Source of the DNA: Lachnospiraceae bacterium
Lineage (GTDB): Bacteria > Bacillota > Clostridia > Lachnospirales > Lachnospiraceae
Assembly (NCBI GenBank): GCA_015056795.1
Contig: SVFO01000007.1
Coordinates: forward strand, 48,375 to 112,374
DNA: 64,000 nt
Direction: 5' to 3'
Positions within the stretch are counted from its first letter, which is position 1; each line of letters begins with the position of its first letter. Of this stretch, positions 40,793 to 50,079 are shown piece after piece. The notes under the pieces were generated by a model. The model was not told the DNA's origin, did not search any database, and saw only the letters and a list, made by a program, of their open reading frames with translations. The position numbers and the translations under genes were made by a program.

Positions 40793-42202
40793 TTACTTAT
40801 TGATAAATTGCTGATCCTTTACGGAATCTGCATTGAGTACGATGTAGTCATACACCTTCAGTCCATATTCCGTATCCGACTTCACGATGGCATATTCTTC
40901 GTTCTGGTATAAAATACTGATTTCCCTAAAGTCGGCGTAGCCCTTATTGATGTTATACACGCCAATCAGCGTTGCCCTCTCTCTGACGACATCCGTCGTC
41001 TGATTATCCAGCTGATGTAAAATGTCTCCCGTATTTAGCATGGTCGCGTCGACATAATACTTCCCCGATTCCTCGTCATAGCTATAAATACCAACGGTCA
41101 AACGTTCCGTTGAGATCGTTCCATCCTCAAGGTAGCATTGCCTAATAACGGTTCTCTTTCCCTTCTGTCCCTCATCAATTAAATAAGGCTCCTCCAAAAG
41201 GAAAAACTCCTTCTCAACAATGGCAGAAAGCGGAATCTTCAGTCCCGTTTCTTCCTCCAAAATCAGCTGCACGTCCAAAAAGCGATCCGAAATAAAGGTC
41301 ACCATGGAATTGTTAAAGCTGAGCTTCAGATAACTGTTTCCATCGTCCCCATAGATTAACTTCGTACTTGCCCAGGATTCATACTGATTCTTCTGAAAAC
41401 GAACCTTGATATAGCCTTGCTCCTCAATGGCCTTGCCTCGCTCAGCATCCATCGGAATAACAACGTCCCAAAGCTCACTCGTACAAACCTTATAGATGGG
41501 CGCCTCCTTCTCAACCACCTCATCTCCAATGACCTGCTTTCGCTCATAATTTTCTTTCTTGAAATCCTTCTCCGTCAATTGCTCAGGGGCTTTCCCTTCA
41601 TAGCCATCCGTCCAGTAGGATACAACGCCAGTGATCGGCGCATAACAGTAATTGATAACGTCATTCCCGCTAAGCTCTTCCAAATTCTTTAAGAAATTTA
41701 CGTTAGAAATCTTCGCAACGGTATTTTTCAGAGAACGTTTAAAATCATAGACGCTGTCGAAATCCTCCTCGTCAAAGCCATGGACATAATTGATGATTTC
41801 CGTGCGGAATTCGCGCAGCTCCTGATCTGAGAGCTTGCTCTCCTCAAACATGCCCGTGCCTGCCTTTTCCAGCCTACCCGTCTCATCCACGGTATATACC
41901 AGATCTCCAACGGCAGTTCTCTCGCCATCATAGATATAAAAATTGACATATCCAGCAGACGGATTTGTCACGATATATTCTTCGCGAAGCGCAATCCCTT
42001 CGTAGGTCGTATTTACCGTAAGGGAGCCTTCTCTGACCTCATGGCGTTCAATATGTCTTGTATTGAAAAACGAAATGACATAGATCAACATTTGCACAAA
42101 AATAAAGCCGATAATGATCAGGCCAATGTTAATTCTTGGAGTCACTCCCTTTTGGTAAGACACCACGTTATTCTGTTGTCTGCTTGCTCCATTCTTAGCC
42201 AA
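40793..42202 (-). CDS. HlyD-like membrane fusion/adaptor protein
   Basis: Membrane-anchored protein of about 469 residues with one N-terminal helix (NIGLIIIGFIFVQMLIYVISFF) and a long extracytoplasmic part with lipoyl/barrel-hybrid-like segments (YVNFYIYDGERTAVGDLVYTVD and ITGVVSYWTDG). It resembles HlyD-family adaptors, but no transporter gene is adjacent; a gene of this kind is often found beside ylmE-sepF in Clostridia. I chose TTG 42202 because GGAGG lies 8 bases upstream. The open frame starts at TTG 42277, but that stretch coincides with a terminator-like hairpin and has no ribosome site. Confidence 0.75.
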   Translation of the reverse strand: MAKNGASRQQNNVVSYQKGVTPRINIGLIIIGFIFVQMLIYVISFFNTRHIERHEVREGSLTVNTTYEGIALREEYIVTNPSAGYVNFYIYDGERTAVGDLVYTVDETGRLEKAGTGMFEESKLSDQELREFRTEIINYVHGFDEEDFDSVYDFKRSLKNTVAKISNVNFLKNLEELSGNDVINYCYAPITGVVSYWTDGYEGKAPEQLTEKDFKKENYERKQVIGDEVVEKEAPIYKVCTSELWDVVIPMDAERGKAIEEQGYIKVRFQKNQYESWASTKLIYGDDGNSYLKLSFNNSMVTFISDRFLDVQLILEEETGLKIPLSAIVEKEFFLLEEPYLIDEGQKGKRTVIRQCYLEDGTISTERLTVGIYSYDEESGKYYVDATMLNTGDILHQLDNQTTDVVRERATLIGVYNINKGYADFREISILYQNEEYAIVKSDTEYGLKVYDYIVLNADSVKDQQFINK

Positions 42203-42245
42203 AGGAACTGCCTCCAGTGTTTTCGTTTTCTGTTTCTTACTTATG

Positions 42246-42274
42246 AAAAGCCTCGGATCATGCCGAGGCTTTTT
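42246..42274. terminator. Terminator-like hairpin before the HlyD-like gene
   Basis: AAAAGCCTCGG (42246-42256) pairs with CCGAGGCTTTT (42263-42273) around a six-base loop, with T-runs on both sides. On the minus strand it lies about 30 bases beyond the stop of the small P-loop gene and would end that transcript. Confidence 0.7.
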
Positions 42275-42304
42275 CAAACGTGATCATTCACTTTATATTC
42301 CGTC

Positions 42305-42724
42305 TTACAGGGAAATCAAAATCTCACTCTTCAATCCTTCAGGAAGATCTTTCTCATTCATGGAAATGCTTAATACAAAATCAACTTTGAAATTCTGACT
42401 AATCTTGTCAAGCTTTTCAATTGCTGCGGAAATGTCCTTGCCCTCAAGCTTCGCGATCTTCAGGAAGCTGTCGAAATACATTTGCTGCAGATCGTGATCC
42501 TGTGAAATAATACCACTTACAAAACCTAAAAACTCAGCTTCGTTCTCGATCATATACTGAGATACGTCGATCAGACGAACCTTATTATTTAATTCATACA
42601 TGTGCTTCGTGCTCTTGTCCAGATATACAATATTACCGGGAATTGTCTTAACCTCACTATTCACTTTATCCAAGAGATGCTTTGTCTTACCTTTACCTTT
42701 TTCACCTACAATTAACTGAACCAT
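42305..42724 (-). CDS. Small P-loop NTPase-like protein
   Basis: Protein of 139 residues with an N-terminal Walker A-like motif GEKGKGKTK (residues 6-14) and no clear Walker B beyond hydrophobic strands (VDFVLSISMNE near the end). It lacks partner domains, a signal peptide and membrane helices. I cannot assign a function. The second ATG (42724) is chosen since AGGAGG lies 8 bases upstream of it and only 2 before the first. It stands alone between a carboxypeptidase gene and a terminator. Confidence 0.75.
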   Translation of the reverse strand: MVQLIVGEKGKGKTKHLLDKVNSEVKTIPGNIVYLDKSTKHMYELNNKVRLIDVSQYMIENEAEFLGFVSGIISQDHDLQQMYFDSFLKIAKLEGKDISAAIEKLDKISQNFKVDFVLSISMNEKDLPEGLKSEILISL

Positions 42725-42810
42725 TGGCATATCCTCCTGAAGTATTGTATTCTATCATTGATTTCTCAACTTAATATCATTATAAGGTATTTGTGCCTAA
42801 AAAACAACCA

Positions 42811-43806
42811 CTAATTGTTGATTTCTTCTAATAATTCGATCATATTTGCATAACATTCGTCACTATTTAAACAACGCATGACGACAGAAATGTAAGAATT
42901 CCCCCGCACGTCTTTACTGTGCAAAATGAGGCAGTGACCCGCCGCGTTTGTGGTGCCAGTTTTCCCTCCGAGAATCGTTATGTTTTCAGGCGCATTTACC
43001 TGACCCTTAAAGAAACGGTTCGTCGTAGAGCAGCTAAACTGAACGGCCTTTCCACTCTTGTCATAATAAGAGGTCTGATAAGAATTCATATTGATGATCT
43101 GATTAAAGACGTCATATTTGATCGCCTCATTAAAGATCAGATACATGTCGTATGCCGTCGTATAGTGATTCAGGTCCGTCAGGCCATGGGCATTCGTAAA
43201 ATGCGTATTGGTTGCGCCAAGAGCTGCAGCTTTTTCATTCATCATGTCAATGAAGTGATCAATCGTCCCACCGACATTCTCTGCAATCAGGTTTGCCACG
43301 TCATTAGCCGATGCCAGAAGCAGAATGTGAAGCGCCTGATCCATCGTCATCGTATCGCCCGTCTTGATCTTCGCCGTGGCAGCACCTGATTCCGTGATCT
43401 TAATGTTATCCGTTGCCGTGAGAATTTGATCTAAGGAACCATTCTCCAAGGCAACAATTGCCGTCATCACCTTTGTGAGACTTGCGGGATACATTCTCTC
43501 ATGCACGTTACTGGCACAGAGCACGGTCCTATTCTTCAAGTCAAACAGTGCCGCTGCACCATAATTTTTTAATTCCAGGCCAGAAATCGTAACATCCTGA
43601 TTCGTGACACAAAGATTGGAGGCAAAGGATACTGCCTTCGTCTTCGTGATCTCGTCTCCACCCCCTGAGGACGGAGCAAAAATCCCATCCGCGGAATACG
43701 GTATGTCTACGGAAAGCTTGCCGCATCCAGCAACGAAAAGGGACATGCTAAGGATAAAGATTCCCAGAAGTATCTTTTTTGCTTTTCTCTTACTTGTACA
43801 TTTCAC
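42811..43806 (-). CDS. D-alanyl-D-alanine carboxypeptidase, probable lipoprotein
   Basis: Penicillin-binding protein 5-like enzyme (S11 family) of about 331 residues that trims the terminal D-Ala of peptidoglycan stem peptides. The N-terminus is a lipoprotein signal (IFILSMSLFVAGC, lipobox VAGC). Active-site motifs are SLTK, SAND (SxN) and GGKTGTT (KTG). There is no C-terminal anchor domain, so the lipid tether replaces it. Start GTG 43806 is my best choice (AGAGGAG upstream); a TTG at 43830 is in frame. It overlaps the end of mgsA. Confidence 0.9.
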   Translation of the reverse strand: MKCTSKRKAKKILLGIFILSMSLFVAGCGKLSVDIPYSADGIFAPSSGGGDEITKTKAVSFASNLCVTNQDVTISGLELKNYGAAALFDLKNRTVLCASNVHERMYPASLTKVMTAIVALENGSLDQILTATDNIKITESGAATAKIKTGDTMTMDQALHILLLASANDVANLIAENVGGTIDHFIDMMNEKAAALGATNTHFTNAHGLTDLNHYTTAYDMYLIFNEAIKYDVFNQIINMNSYQTSYYDKSGKAVQFSCSTTNRFFKGQVNAPENITILGGKTGTTNAAGHCLILHSKDVRGNSYISVVMRCLNSDECYANMIELLEEINN

Positions 43807-44185
43807 GCCACTCAAGATCTCCTCTGTCAAGGGACTTAATCAACAATTCCGCCGTTGCCAAATTTGTTGCCAAAGGAATATTGTACATGTCACAGAGCTT
43901 AACTACATGATTTACGTCTGGTTCATGAGACTTCGGCGTCAGAGGATCACGAAGGAAAATCACAAGGTCCATCTGATTATGCTCAATCTGTGCGCCGATT
44001 TGCTGCTCTCCGCCAAGATGTCCGGCAAGGAACTTGTGAATGGAAAGATTTGTCACTTCCTCCACAAGCTTACCCGTAGTACCCGTGGCATACAGCTCGT
44101 TTTTACTTAAGATTCCGCGATAAGCAATGCAGAAATTCTGCATCAATTTCTTTTTCGCGTCATGTGCGATTAGAGCAATGTTCAT
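43790..44185 (-). CDS. mgsA: Methylglyoxal synthase MgsA
   Basis: Converts dihydroxyacetone phosphate to methylglyoxal and phosphate, a bypass of lower glycolysis under phosphate limitation. It has 131 residues. Motifs are ALIAHDAKK, LYATGTTGKLVEE, GHLGGEQQIGAQI and VIFLRDPLTPKSHEPDV. ATG 44185 has GAGAGGG 7 bases upstream; an earlier ATG two codons back is too close to it. In Clostridia mgsA often follows the min-rodA cluster, as here. Confidence 0.95.
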   Translation of the reverse strand: MNIALIAHDAKKKLMQNFCIAYRGILSKNELYATGTTGKLVEEVTNLSIHKFLAGHLGGEQQIGAQIEHNQMDLVIFLRDPLTPKSHEPDVNHVVKLCDMYNIPLATNLATAELLIKSLDRGDLEWREMYK

Positions 44186-44215
44186 TGTCATACCCTCTCT
44201 TTTTGTTTTTTGCAC

Positions 44216-45334
44216 TTATTCCTCCGCAAGCGTGTCCCGAGATTGCATCCTGACGTTTAAGACAAAACCCATGCCTGCAAAAAGGCTCATCAAGGATGTC
44301 AAACCGTAGCTGACAAACGGAAGCGGCAACCCCGTATTCGGAAGAAGGAACGTTGCAACCCCAATATTGATAAAGCTTTGAAAAGCGATCAGGACCCCCA
44401 TTCCCGCCGCTATAATGGTTCCTGCCAGATCTTTGGCCTTTCTCGCTACGGAAAGGCACTCCAGCGAGATCAGCGTCAGAAGAACAATGACAACCACGCT
44501 TCCTCGAAATCCAAATTCCTCACCGATCACGGCAAAGATAAAGTCCGTCTGGGCTTCAGAAATGAAATCACCATTTTTCACGCTGGTAAATTCATTGTTT
44601 TTGTAGCCCTTCCCCTCTACCTGACCAGAACCAATGGCCATGACGGAATTCAAGCTCTGCATGGCTTCGGAATTTGCATATTCCTCTGGATATCTCCAGG
44701 CGTTAATACGATCCAGCTGATAACCCTGTACGAACGGAAGCTTATCCGTCATGACAAGGTAAATGACTACCAAAAACGCAGGAATCAGTACGCCGAGGAT
44801 TCCAAAAATGATTCGGTACTGTAAACCTGCTGCAAACATGATCATGCAAAACACTACGATCAGCAAAATACTGGTAGACAAATCTGGCTGAATAATGATC
44901 AACGACCAAGGGATTATGATCAAGACCACACAACTGGCAATTACCTTAAAAGTGTTCAACTTCTCCCTATATTTCATAATAAACTGTGCGAAGAATAAAA
45001 TCAACAAAATTTTGGAAGTTTCGGAAGGTTGAAAGCGCAAAGATCCGATCTCGAACCATCTCTGCGCGCCATGGGAATCGTCTCCGAAAAAAAACACCGC
45101 CAAAAGTAGTCCAAGATTCGCAATATACATCAGCCAATTCATTTTTAGCAAAAAAGAATAATTAAAAAAAGAGATAACAATCATGGCGACGCCGCCTGCA
45201 ATCACTCCAGCCATTTGCTTGGTCTGAAGTGATTCTTGGGCGCTGCCGATGGCAAAAATGCCAATGACTGCAATAGTCAATGTCATAATTACCAGTTTTA
45301 AATCAAATTTTCTTAGATTGATTCCATCAAACAT
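44216..45334 (-). CDS. rodA: Rod-shape SEDS glycosyltransferase RodA
   Basis: SEDS-family membrane peptidoglycan polymerase of 372 residues with about ten helices. The conserved C-terminal NTGLPLPFVSYGLTSLMS and FNYSFLLKMNWLMYIANLG segments identify RodA/FtsW; the surrounding mre and PBP2 genes point to RodA of the elongation machinery. It works with the class B PBP2 encoded 4 genes upstream. Located between minE and mgsA. Confidence 0.93.
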   Translation of the reverse strand: MFDGINLRKFDLKLVIMTLTIAVIGIFAIGSAQESLQTKQMAGVIAGGVAMIVISFFNYSFLLKMNWLMYIANLGLLLAVFFFGDDSHGAQRWFEIGSLRFQPSETSKILLILFFAQFIMKYREKLNTFKVIASCVVLIIIPWSLIIIQPDLSTSILLIVVFCMIMFAAGLQYRIIFGILGVLIPAFLVVIYLVMTDKLPFVQGYQLDRINAWRYPEEYANSEAMQSLNSVMAIGSGQVEGKGYKNNEFTSVKNGDFISEAQTDFIFAVIGEEFGFRGSVVVIVLLTLISLECLSVARKAKDLAGTIIAAGMGVLIAFQSFINIGVATFLLPNTGLPLPFVSYGLTSLMSLFAGMGFVLNVRMQSRDTLAEE

Positions 45335-45346
45335 GCTCTCATCCTA

Positions 45347-45628
45347 TCACGGAAATCTTCTCTCCTGCTTTTGTAGATCCAATATGGGAACATTGGCATA
45401 TAAAACAGGCGCCTTACCGCTTCTCGAATTCCCTTTCTTAGCGGTAATCTGAACCTCCATGTTTTCCGTATCGATTTTTACGTATTTTGATATTACTTTT
45501 GTAATGTCTCTTTTAATCAGCTCCACTATTTCCGGGGAACAATTAACCCGATCCGTGATCAGAAGAATTTTCAGGCGATCCTTCGCCACCTGGCAGGAGC
45601 TTTTGCGTCGAAAGAAAAACCAAGTCAT
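45347..45628 (-). CDS. minE: Cell division topological specificity factor MinE
   Basis: Protein of 93 residues that stimulates MinD ATPase activity and drives Min dynamics. The N-terminal membrane-targeting sequence MTWFFFRRKSS is followed by the anti-MinCD segment (AKDRLKILLITDR) and the dimerisation domain (IELIKRDITKVISKYVKID...VQITAK). AGGAGG lies 8 bases before the ATG. With minD and minC upstream, the set is complete; Bacillus lacks minE, so this is a clostridial trait. Confidence 0.96.
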   Translation of the reverse strand: MTWFFFRRKSSCQVAKDRLKILLITDRVNCSPEIVELIKRDITKVISKYVKIDTENMEVQITAKKGNSRSGKAPVLYANVPILDLQKQERRFP

Positions 45629-45640
45629 TTCTGTCGCCTC

Positions 45641-46435
45641 CTATGCCTTATGAAAAATCCCCGTCACTCGGGAAAAGAAAGAGATGCTCTTCTCAAAATT
45701 CAGGAAGGGAACCTCCTGTCCCTCTAATCGTGCGACAACGTTGGCATAAGCGATTCCCGCAGGGGAGCCTCCGCCCACCATGGGTTCTCCCTGATTGGTT
45801 GCCACAACAACGCTCTCATCATCTGGAATAATGCCAAGTAGCGGTATTCCAAGAATGTCAACGACGTCATCCGAGCTCATCATGTCTCCACGTCTAACCA
45901 TCTCAGGTCTTAGTCTGTTGATGATCAGATCCATCTGTGAAAAACCATTCATCTCGAGAAGACCGATGATGCGGTCCGCGTCACGAATGGCAGAGACCTC
46001 GGGCGTAGTCACGACGATGGCGCGCTGCGCTCCGGCGATGGCATTCTGAAAGCCCTGTTCAATTCCGGCAGGACAATCCAAAATGACATAATCAAACTGA
46101 TCCTTCAGATGTTCAATAACCTTGACCATCTGTCCCGGTGAAACGGCCGTTTTATCCCTTGTCTGAGCCGATGGCATTAAGTAAAGCCCGGGGTGGCGCT
46201 TGTCCCGAATGAGTGCCTGCTTCATGCGGCAATTCCCTTCGATGACGTCCACCAGATGATAGACGATGCGATTCTCCAAGCCCATCACCACGTCCAAATT
46301 CCGAAGGCCAATGTCCGTGTCAATCAGACAGACCTTCTTTCCAAGCTTAGCAAGACCCGTTCCAATGTTTGCGGTCGTAGTGGTCTTTCCCACGCCGCCT
46401 TTCCCTGAAGTGACGACAATGACGTTGTTTTCCAT
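45641..46435 (-). CDS. minD: Septum site-determining ATPase MinD
   Basis: Membrane-cycling ATPase of 264 residues. The deviant Walker A is SGKGGVGKTT, then DTDIGLRNLDVVMGLENR and the VILDCPAGIE switch. The C-terminal amphipathic helix (FEKSISFFSRVTGIFHKA) would bind the membrane. ATG 46435 is chosen with GGAGG 6 bases upstream. Between minC and minE. Confidence 0.97.
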   Translation of the reverse strand: MENNVIVVTSGKGGVGKTTTTANIGTGLAKLGKKVCLIDTDIGLRNLDVVMGLENRIVYHLVDVIEGNCRMKQALIRDKRHPGLYLMPSAQTRDKTAVSPGQMVKVIEHLKDQFDYVILDCPAGIEQGFQNAIAGAQRAIVVTTPEVSAIRDADRIIGLLEMNGFSQMDLIINRLRPEMVRRGDMMSSDDVVDILGIPLLGIIPDDESVVVATNQGEPMVGGGSPAGIAYANVVARLEGQEVPFLNFEKSISFFSRVTGIFHKA

Positions 46436-46490
46436 AGATAGCCTCCATTCCATTTTTGTCATGTAATGTCGTCAACTCCCGAGGGATTTT

Positions 46491-47171
46491 TTAAAAATCC
46501 TTCAGGTGCTCTTTTGTAAGCACTTCCGTGATCACGGAATCGCCAAGTACCTTTGCCGCCATGGCTTCTTCCTTCTTTTTCTTGCCCCATTTGGATTTTT
46601 TCATTGGTTCATATTTGAAATCGCCGATGGCTAATGCCTGTGGCGCCATTTCCAAGGCAGCAACAATCGCCTTTTTATCACCCGTGCAACCCGCATGGGC
46701 ATTTCCATATAAGGTTCCGAGGATCAATATATTCTTTTCCGAGGAGATGGAACATCCCGCCTCCACGTCGCCAAAGATGACAATGCTGTTCGGCGTATCC
46801 AATTCCTCCCCATCCTTAAGAGAGCCATGAAAGACCTGAATCTCATGCTCCAAATCCAGCTCGATCATCTTTCGAAATTCAACAAGACTTAAGGCCCTCA
46901 CAAAGGTTTTCTCCCGTTCCTCGTCCTTTTCGACAATGCAAAGTATTTTCAAGTCACAGTGCGCCTGGATGGTATCCATGACCTGCAATTCTTCTTCCTC
47001 CGAAAGCTTTCTTCCAGAAAAAGACAGCGCCACGGTCTCTCTGCCAAAGAAGCTTCTTGCTTCCTCGAATTTTGTAGCGATTTCCACAAGTAATTCCTCA
47101 AAGGAGAGCTGGTCATCCATTTGAAGGATCAATCCCTTCGAAAAGCTTTTGATCCGCACTTTATCCTTCAT
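46491..47171 (-). CDS. minC: Septum site-determining protein MinC
   Basis: FtsZ-assembly inhibitor of 226 residues recruited to the membrane by MinD. The N-terminal inhibitory domain (VRIKSFSKGLILQM...FEELLVEIATKFEEARSFF) precedes the MinD-binding beta-helix (NSIVIFGDVEAGCSISSEKNILILGTLYGNAHAG). ATG 47171 has AAAGG 9 bases upstream; an upstream in-frame ATG is directly abutting that site. 20 bases after the PBP2 stop. Confidence 0.94.
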   Translation of the reverse strand: MKDKVRIKSFSKGLILQMDDQLSFEELLVEIATKFEEARSFFGRETVALSFSGRKLSEEEELQVMDTIQAHCDLKILCIVEKDEEREKTFVRALSLVEFRKMIELDLEHEIQVFHGSLKDGEELDTPNSIVIFGDVEAGCSISSEKNILILGTLYGNAHAGCTGDKKAIVAALEMAPQALAIGDFKYEPMKKSKWGKKKKEEAMAAKVLGDSVITEVLTKEHLKDF

Positions 47172-47191
47172 TGCATCCATCCTTTCCGCGA

Positions 47192-50077
47192 TTACCATTC
47201 ATTCGTAATACCTGCATCTGGCGTGTTTGCCGTTCCGGTAACGATGTCATCCTCTTCTGCGAGTCCATAATAATACTTCACGATGTCTCTGGTCACCTGT
47301 GCCGCATAGTCAGAAGAATATCCAAAGGGTATTCTTGTCGCAATGGCGATCTCAGGGTTTTGATACGGTGCATAACAAACAAAAAGTGCATGGCTGGGAC
47401 GAGTCTGCGTCTGCTGTGCCGTACCCGTTTTTCCAGCCACCTCTACGGCTAGATCATTAAAATACTTTTTATTCTGAACCACCATTCTCATGCCCTTATG
47501 TAAGGCATCCCAATAGTTCTGCGGCATGTCAATGGTGTTTCGAATCTGGGGCTCAAATTTCTTCAAAAGATTACCCTGCTGGTCCGCAACATGGTCCAAG
47601 AGCGTCAGCTGATAAACCGTACCTGAATTGGCAACGGCAGAGACATATCTCGCAAGGCCAACGGCCGTGTAGCTGTTGCTACCCTGTCCGATGGCGGAAC
47701 GCACGGGATCCGTGTCGGATACCTGCGGCGAGCTCTCCGCGATTTCCACTCCTGATTTTTCCGTCAGACCAAAGAAATCTGCGTATTGATATAACGCCTT
47801 TAAGCCCTTCTCGTCGTCAAAGGAATTATTATTGATGGACAGGCGATATCCGACGTCATAAAAGAAATAGTTACAGGAATCTCTAATGGCCGTCGTTACG
47901 TTCTCTGCACCGTGGCCCCATCTCTGCCAGCATTTCGGTGCTGACTGAATGTTCGTATAGGTTCCCGTACAGCTTACGCTCGTGCTTAAGCTGATGACAC
48001 CCTCCATAAGACCCGCTGAGGCCGTCAACATCTTAAACGTGGAACCAGGCGCCGCCTTATACTGTGTCGCATAATTGTTCCAAGGATAGGACTTGTCCGC
48101 ATTGAGCTTTGCAAAATACTCGGCATCAATGGAATTGGCAAGCTTATTATTATCATATCCAGGATAAGAAACCAGTGCTAACACCTGTCCCGAATTCACG
48201 TCCGTAATAACGACGGACCCATTACAGGGATCCAGCGCGAGCTGAGCTGGTGTAATGTCAATGTTTTTGATGCGGTTCATGATAAACTGATATGCCGTCA
48301 GCTTTCCCTTATAAAGCGCATCCTCCTCCGAAAGAGGCACGTCAATCTTTCTCTGCTCACAGAGAATCATACAGATTTGCTTGCCACTGATCTTGTCATT
48401 CAGAAGCATATACTTATAAAAGCGCTTCTGGAATTCCGTATTTTTCTCAATGGCATCAATAATATAGTCCACAAGCTTTTCAAAAACCTCAGAGGAATCG
48501 GAATACTCCGCCGTCAGATTCAGCTTGCTGCCGTCAATCCAGTTTTGCGTAATCAGATAGGTTAAATACTCATTGAGACTAATATTTTCATCCGTCGTCC
48601 ATGCCTGCTGAATTTTATCCTTTTCATCGATCATGTCTGAGAGAATGATGCCATTCTTGACAAGTAAATTGACGATATTGCTCTCATATACCTGATATTC
48701 CTTGGACAATTTATTATAAACTGTCTTTTTCTCAAAAAACTCAGCCCTCAGCTTTGCATAGGTCTCTTCCTTATACGCAAGCCAAGCCTCATATACTGCC
48801 TTCTCCGTATCTCCCGCCTTGGGTTTTACAAAATGATTCACGTCAATGACGCTATTATTGATCAGCGCAAAATACACGTCATAAATCGGAATGACAATAT
48901 CAGAGCTGGAGGAATTCTCCCTTGCAAAATACTCCTTTTGATTCACGATTTTACTAGCGACAAGACCCGCCAGATGCTGCTCTAGAATGCCATATACGGC
49001 CTCTGTCAGATTCTTGTCAATGGTAAGGTAGACATCCTCGCCAGAGCTTGCCTCTCTGCGGTCCGTAATGGAAATCACCTTTCCCATGTGATCTACGACG
49101 ACTGTCTCATAGCCCTTGCTGCCCTGCAGCGTCGTCTCCATATAGCTCTCGATGCCCATCTTTCCGACGACGTCGTTGATGCCATACAGTCTGTCACCCT
49201 TGCCTTCTTCCTCGAGCTTTGCATTTAGCTCCGTCATCTCGTCCGAAGAGATCTTTCCCGTATATCCAAGCACGTGCGCAAAGTAAACGCTATCTACATA
49301 TCTACGAATGGTATCTTCTTCGATCGTGACACCAGGCAGCTCTGCCGCGTTTTCCATCAGCGCTGCAACCGTTTCCTGCGATACATTGGTAGCAATGGTG
49401 GTTCCCAGGTACTTACGGAATGAGGTCAGGCTCATGTTATAACGCACGTTGACGAGCTTTAACCATTCATCATTGGTATATCCCTTGCCTGGAATGAAAT
49501 CGCTCTTTTTGTCATTGGGATCCTCATAATCCCCAATGGCAAATGTCTTTTTCTTACTCAAGTAATTCATGAGGTCAATGGGAGTAGATGCCCGCTCCTC
49601 TGCCGTCAACTGATCAATATAGGTTCTTCCATAGACGTCCGCAAGAAATCTAAGCTTCGCATTGCCTGTTACGGAAAACTCAAAATCTCCGTCCTCGCCA
49701 ATTACAATTTTAAAATCCGAAACCACGTGATCTCCATGCTTTTCCACCATCTTAATCAAGCGAAAAATCACGTCATTCATCTTTTGATTCTTTGTGGAGC
49801 CAGACTCAAAGACATCTTCCATTTTAACGGAATAGGCAAGCTCGTTATAGGCTAGCAAATTCCCGTTCCTGTCATAAATGTTTCCCCTTGCGGAGGAAAT
49901 GTCACGGGTCTTTTGGGTCATCAAGATGAACTTTTCCAAGTACTCTTCACCGTGAACCACCTGCAGCTGAAAGCAACGGTGAATTAGTACGGCGCAAAGT
50001 CCCAAAACTACCACCATCAAAAACGTGGATCTGCTCGTTATGAAATTTATTATTCTTCTGCGAATCAGATCTAACAA
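47192..50077 (-). CDS. Class B penicillin-binding protein 2, enlarged
   Basis: Transpeptidase of about 961 residues, long for PBP2 (commonly 600-750). It has an N-terminal membrane helix (STFLMVVVLGLCAVLIHRCF), a dimerisation domain, and a transpeptidase domain with SxxK in GSTFKML, SxN in DSCNYFF and KTG in AGKTGTAQQ. Between the two lies an extra helical, charged insertion of roughly 200 residues (from about EQHLAGLVASKI to QLALDPCNGSVV). It is the elongation partner of RodA. Start TTG 50077 is chosen because GGGAG lies 8 bases upstream; a GTG at 50104 inside mreD is in frame. Confidence 0.92.
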   Translation of the reverse strand: MLDLIRRRIINFITSRSTFLMVVVLGLCAVLIHRCFQLQVVHGEEYLEKFILMTQKTRDISSARGNIYDRNGNLLAYNELAYSVKMEDVFESGSTKNQKMNDVIFRLIKMVEKHGDHVVSDFKIVIGEDGDFEFSVTGNAKLRFLADVYGRTYIDQLTAEERASTPIDLMNYLSKKKTFAIGDYEDPNDKKSDFIPGKGYTNDEWLKLVNVRYNMSLTSFRKYLGTTIATNVSQETVAALMENAAELPGVTIEEDTIRRYVDSVYFAHVLGYTGKISSDEMTELNAKLEEEGKGDRLYGINDVVGKMGIESYMETTLQGSKGYETVVVDHMGKVISITDRREASSGEDVYLTIDKNLTEAVYGILEQHLAGLVASKIVNQKEYFARENSSSSDIVIPIYDVYFALINNSVIDVNHFVKPKAGDTEKAVYEAWLAYKEETYAKLRAEFFEKKTVYNKLSKEYQVYESNIVNLLVKNGIILSDMIDEKDKIQQAWTTDENISLNEYLTYLITQNWIDGSKLNLTAEYSDSSEVFEKLVDYIIDAIEKNTEFQKRFYKYMLLNDKISGKQICMILCEQRKIDVPLSEEDALYKGKLTAYQFIMNRIKNIDITPAQLALDPCNGSVVITDVNSGQVLALVSYPGYDNNKLANSIDAEYFAKLNADKSYPWNNYATQYKAAPGSTFKMLTASAGLMEGVISLSTSVSCTGTYTNIQSAPKCWQRWGHGAENVTTAIRDSCNYFFYDVGYRLSINNNSFDDEKGLKALYQYADFFGLTEKSGVEIAESSPQVSDTDPVRSAIGQGSNSYTAVGLARYVSAVANSGTVYQLTLLDHVADQQGNLLKKFEPQIRNTIDMPQNYWDALHKGMRMVVQNKKYFNDLAVEVAGKTGTAQQTQTRPSHALFVCYAPYQNPEIAIATRIPFGYSSDYAAQVTRDIVKYYYGLAEEDDIVTGTANTPDAGITNEW

Positions 50078-50079
50078 GT

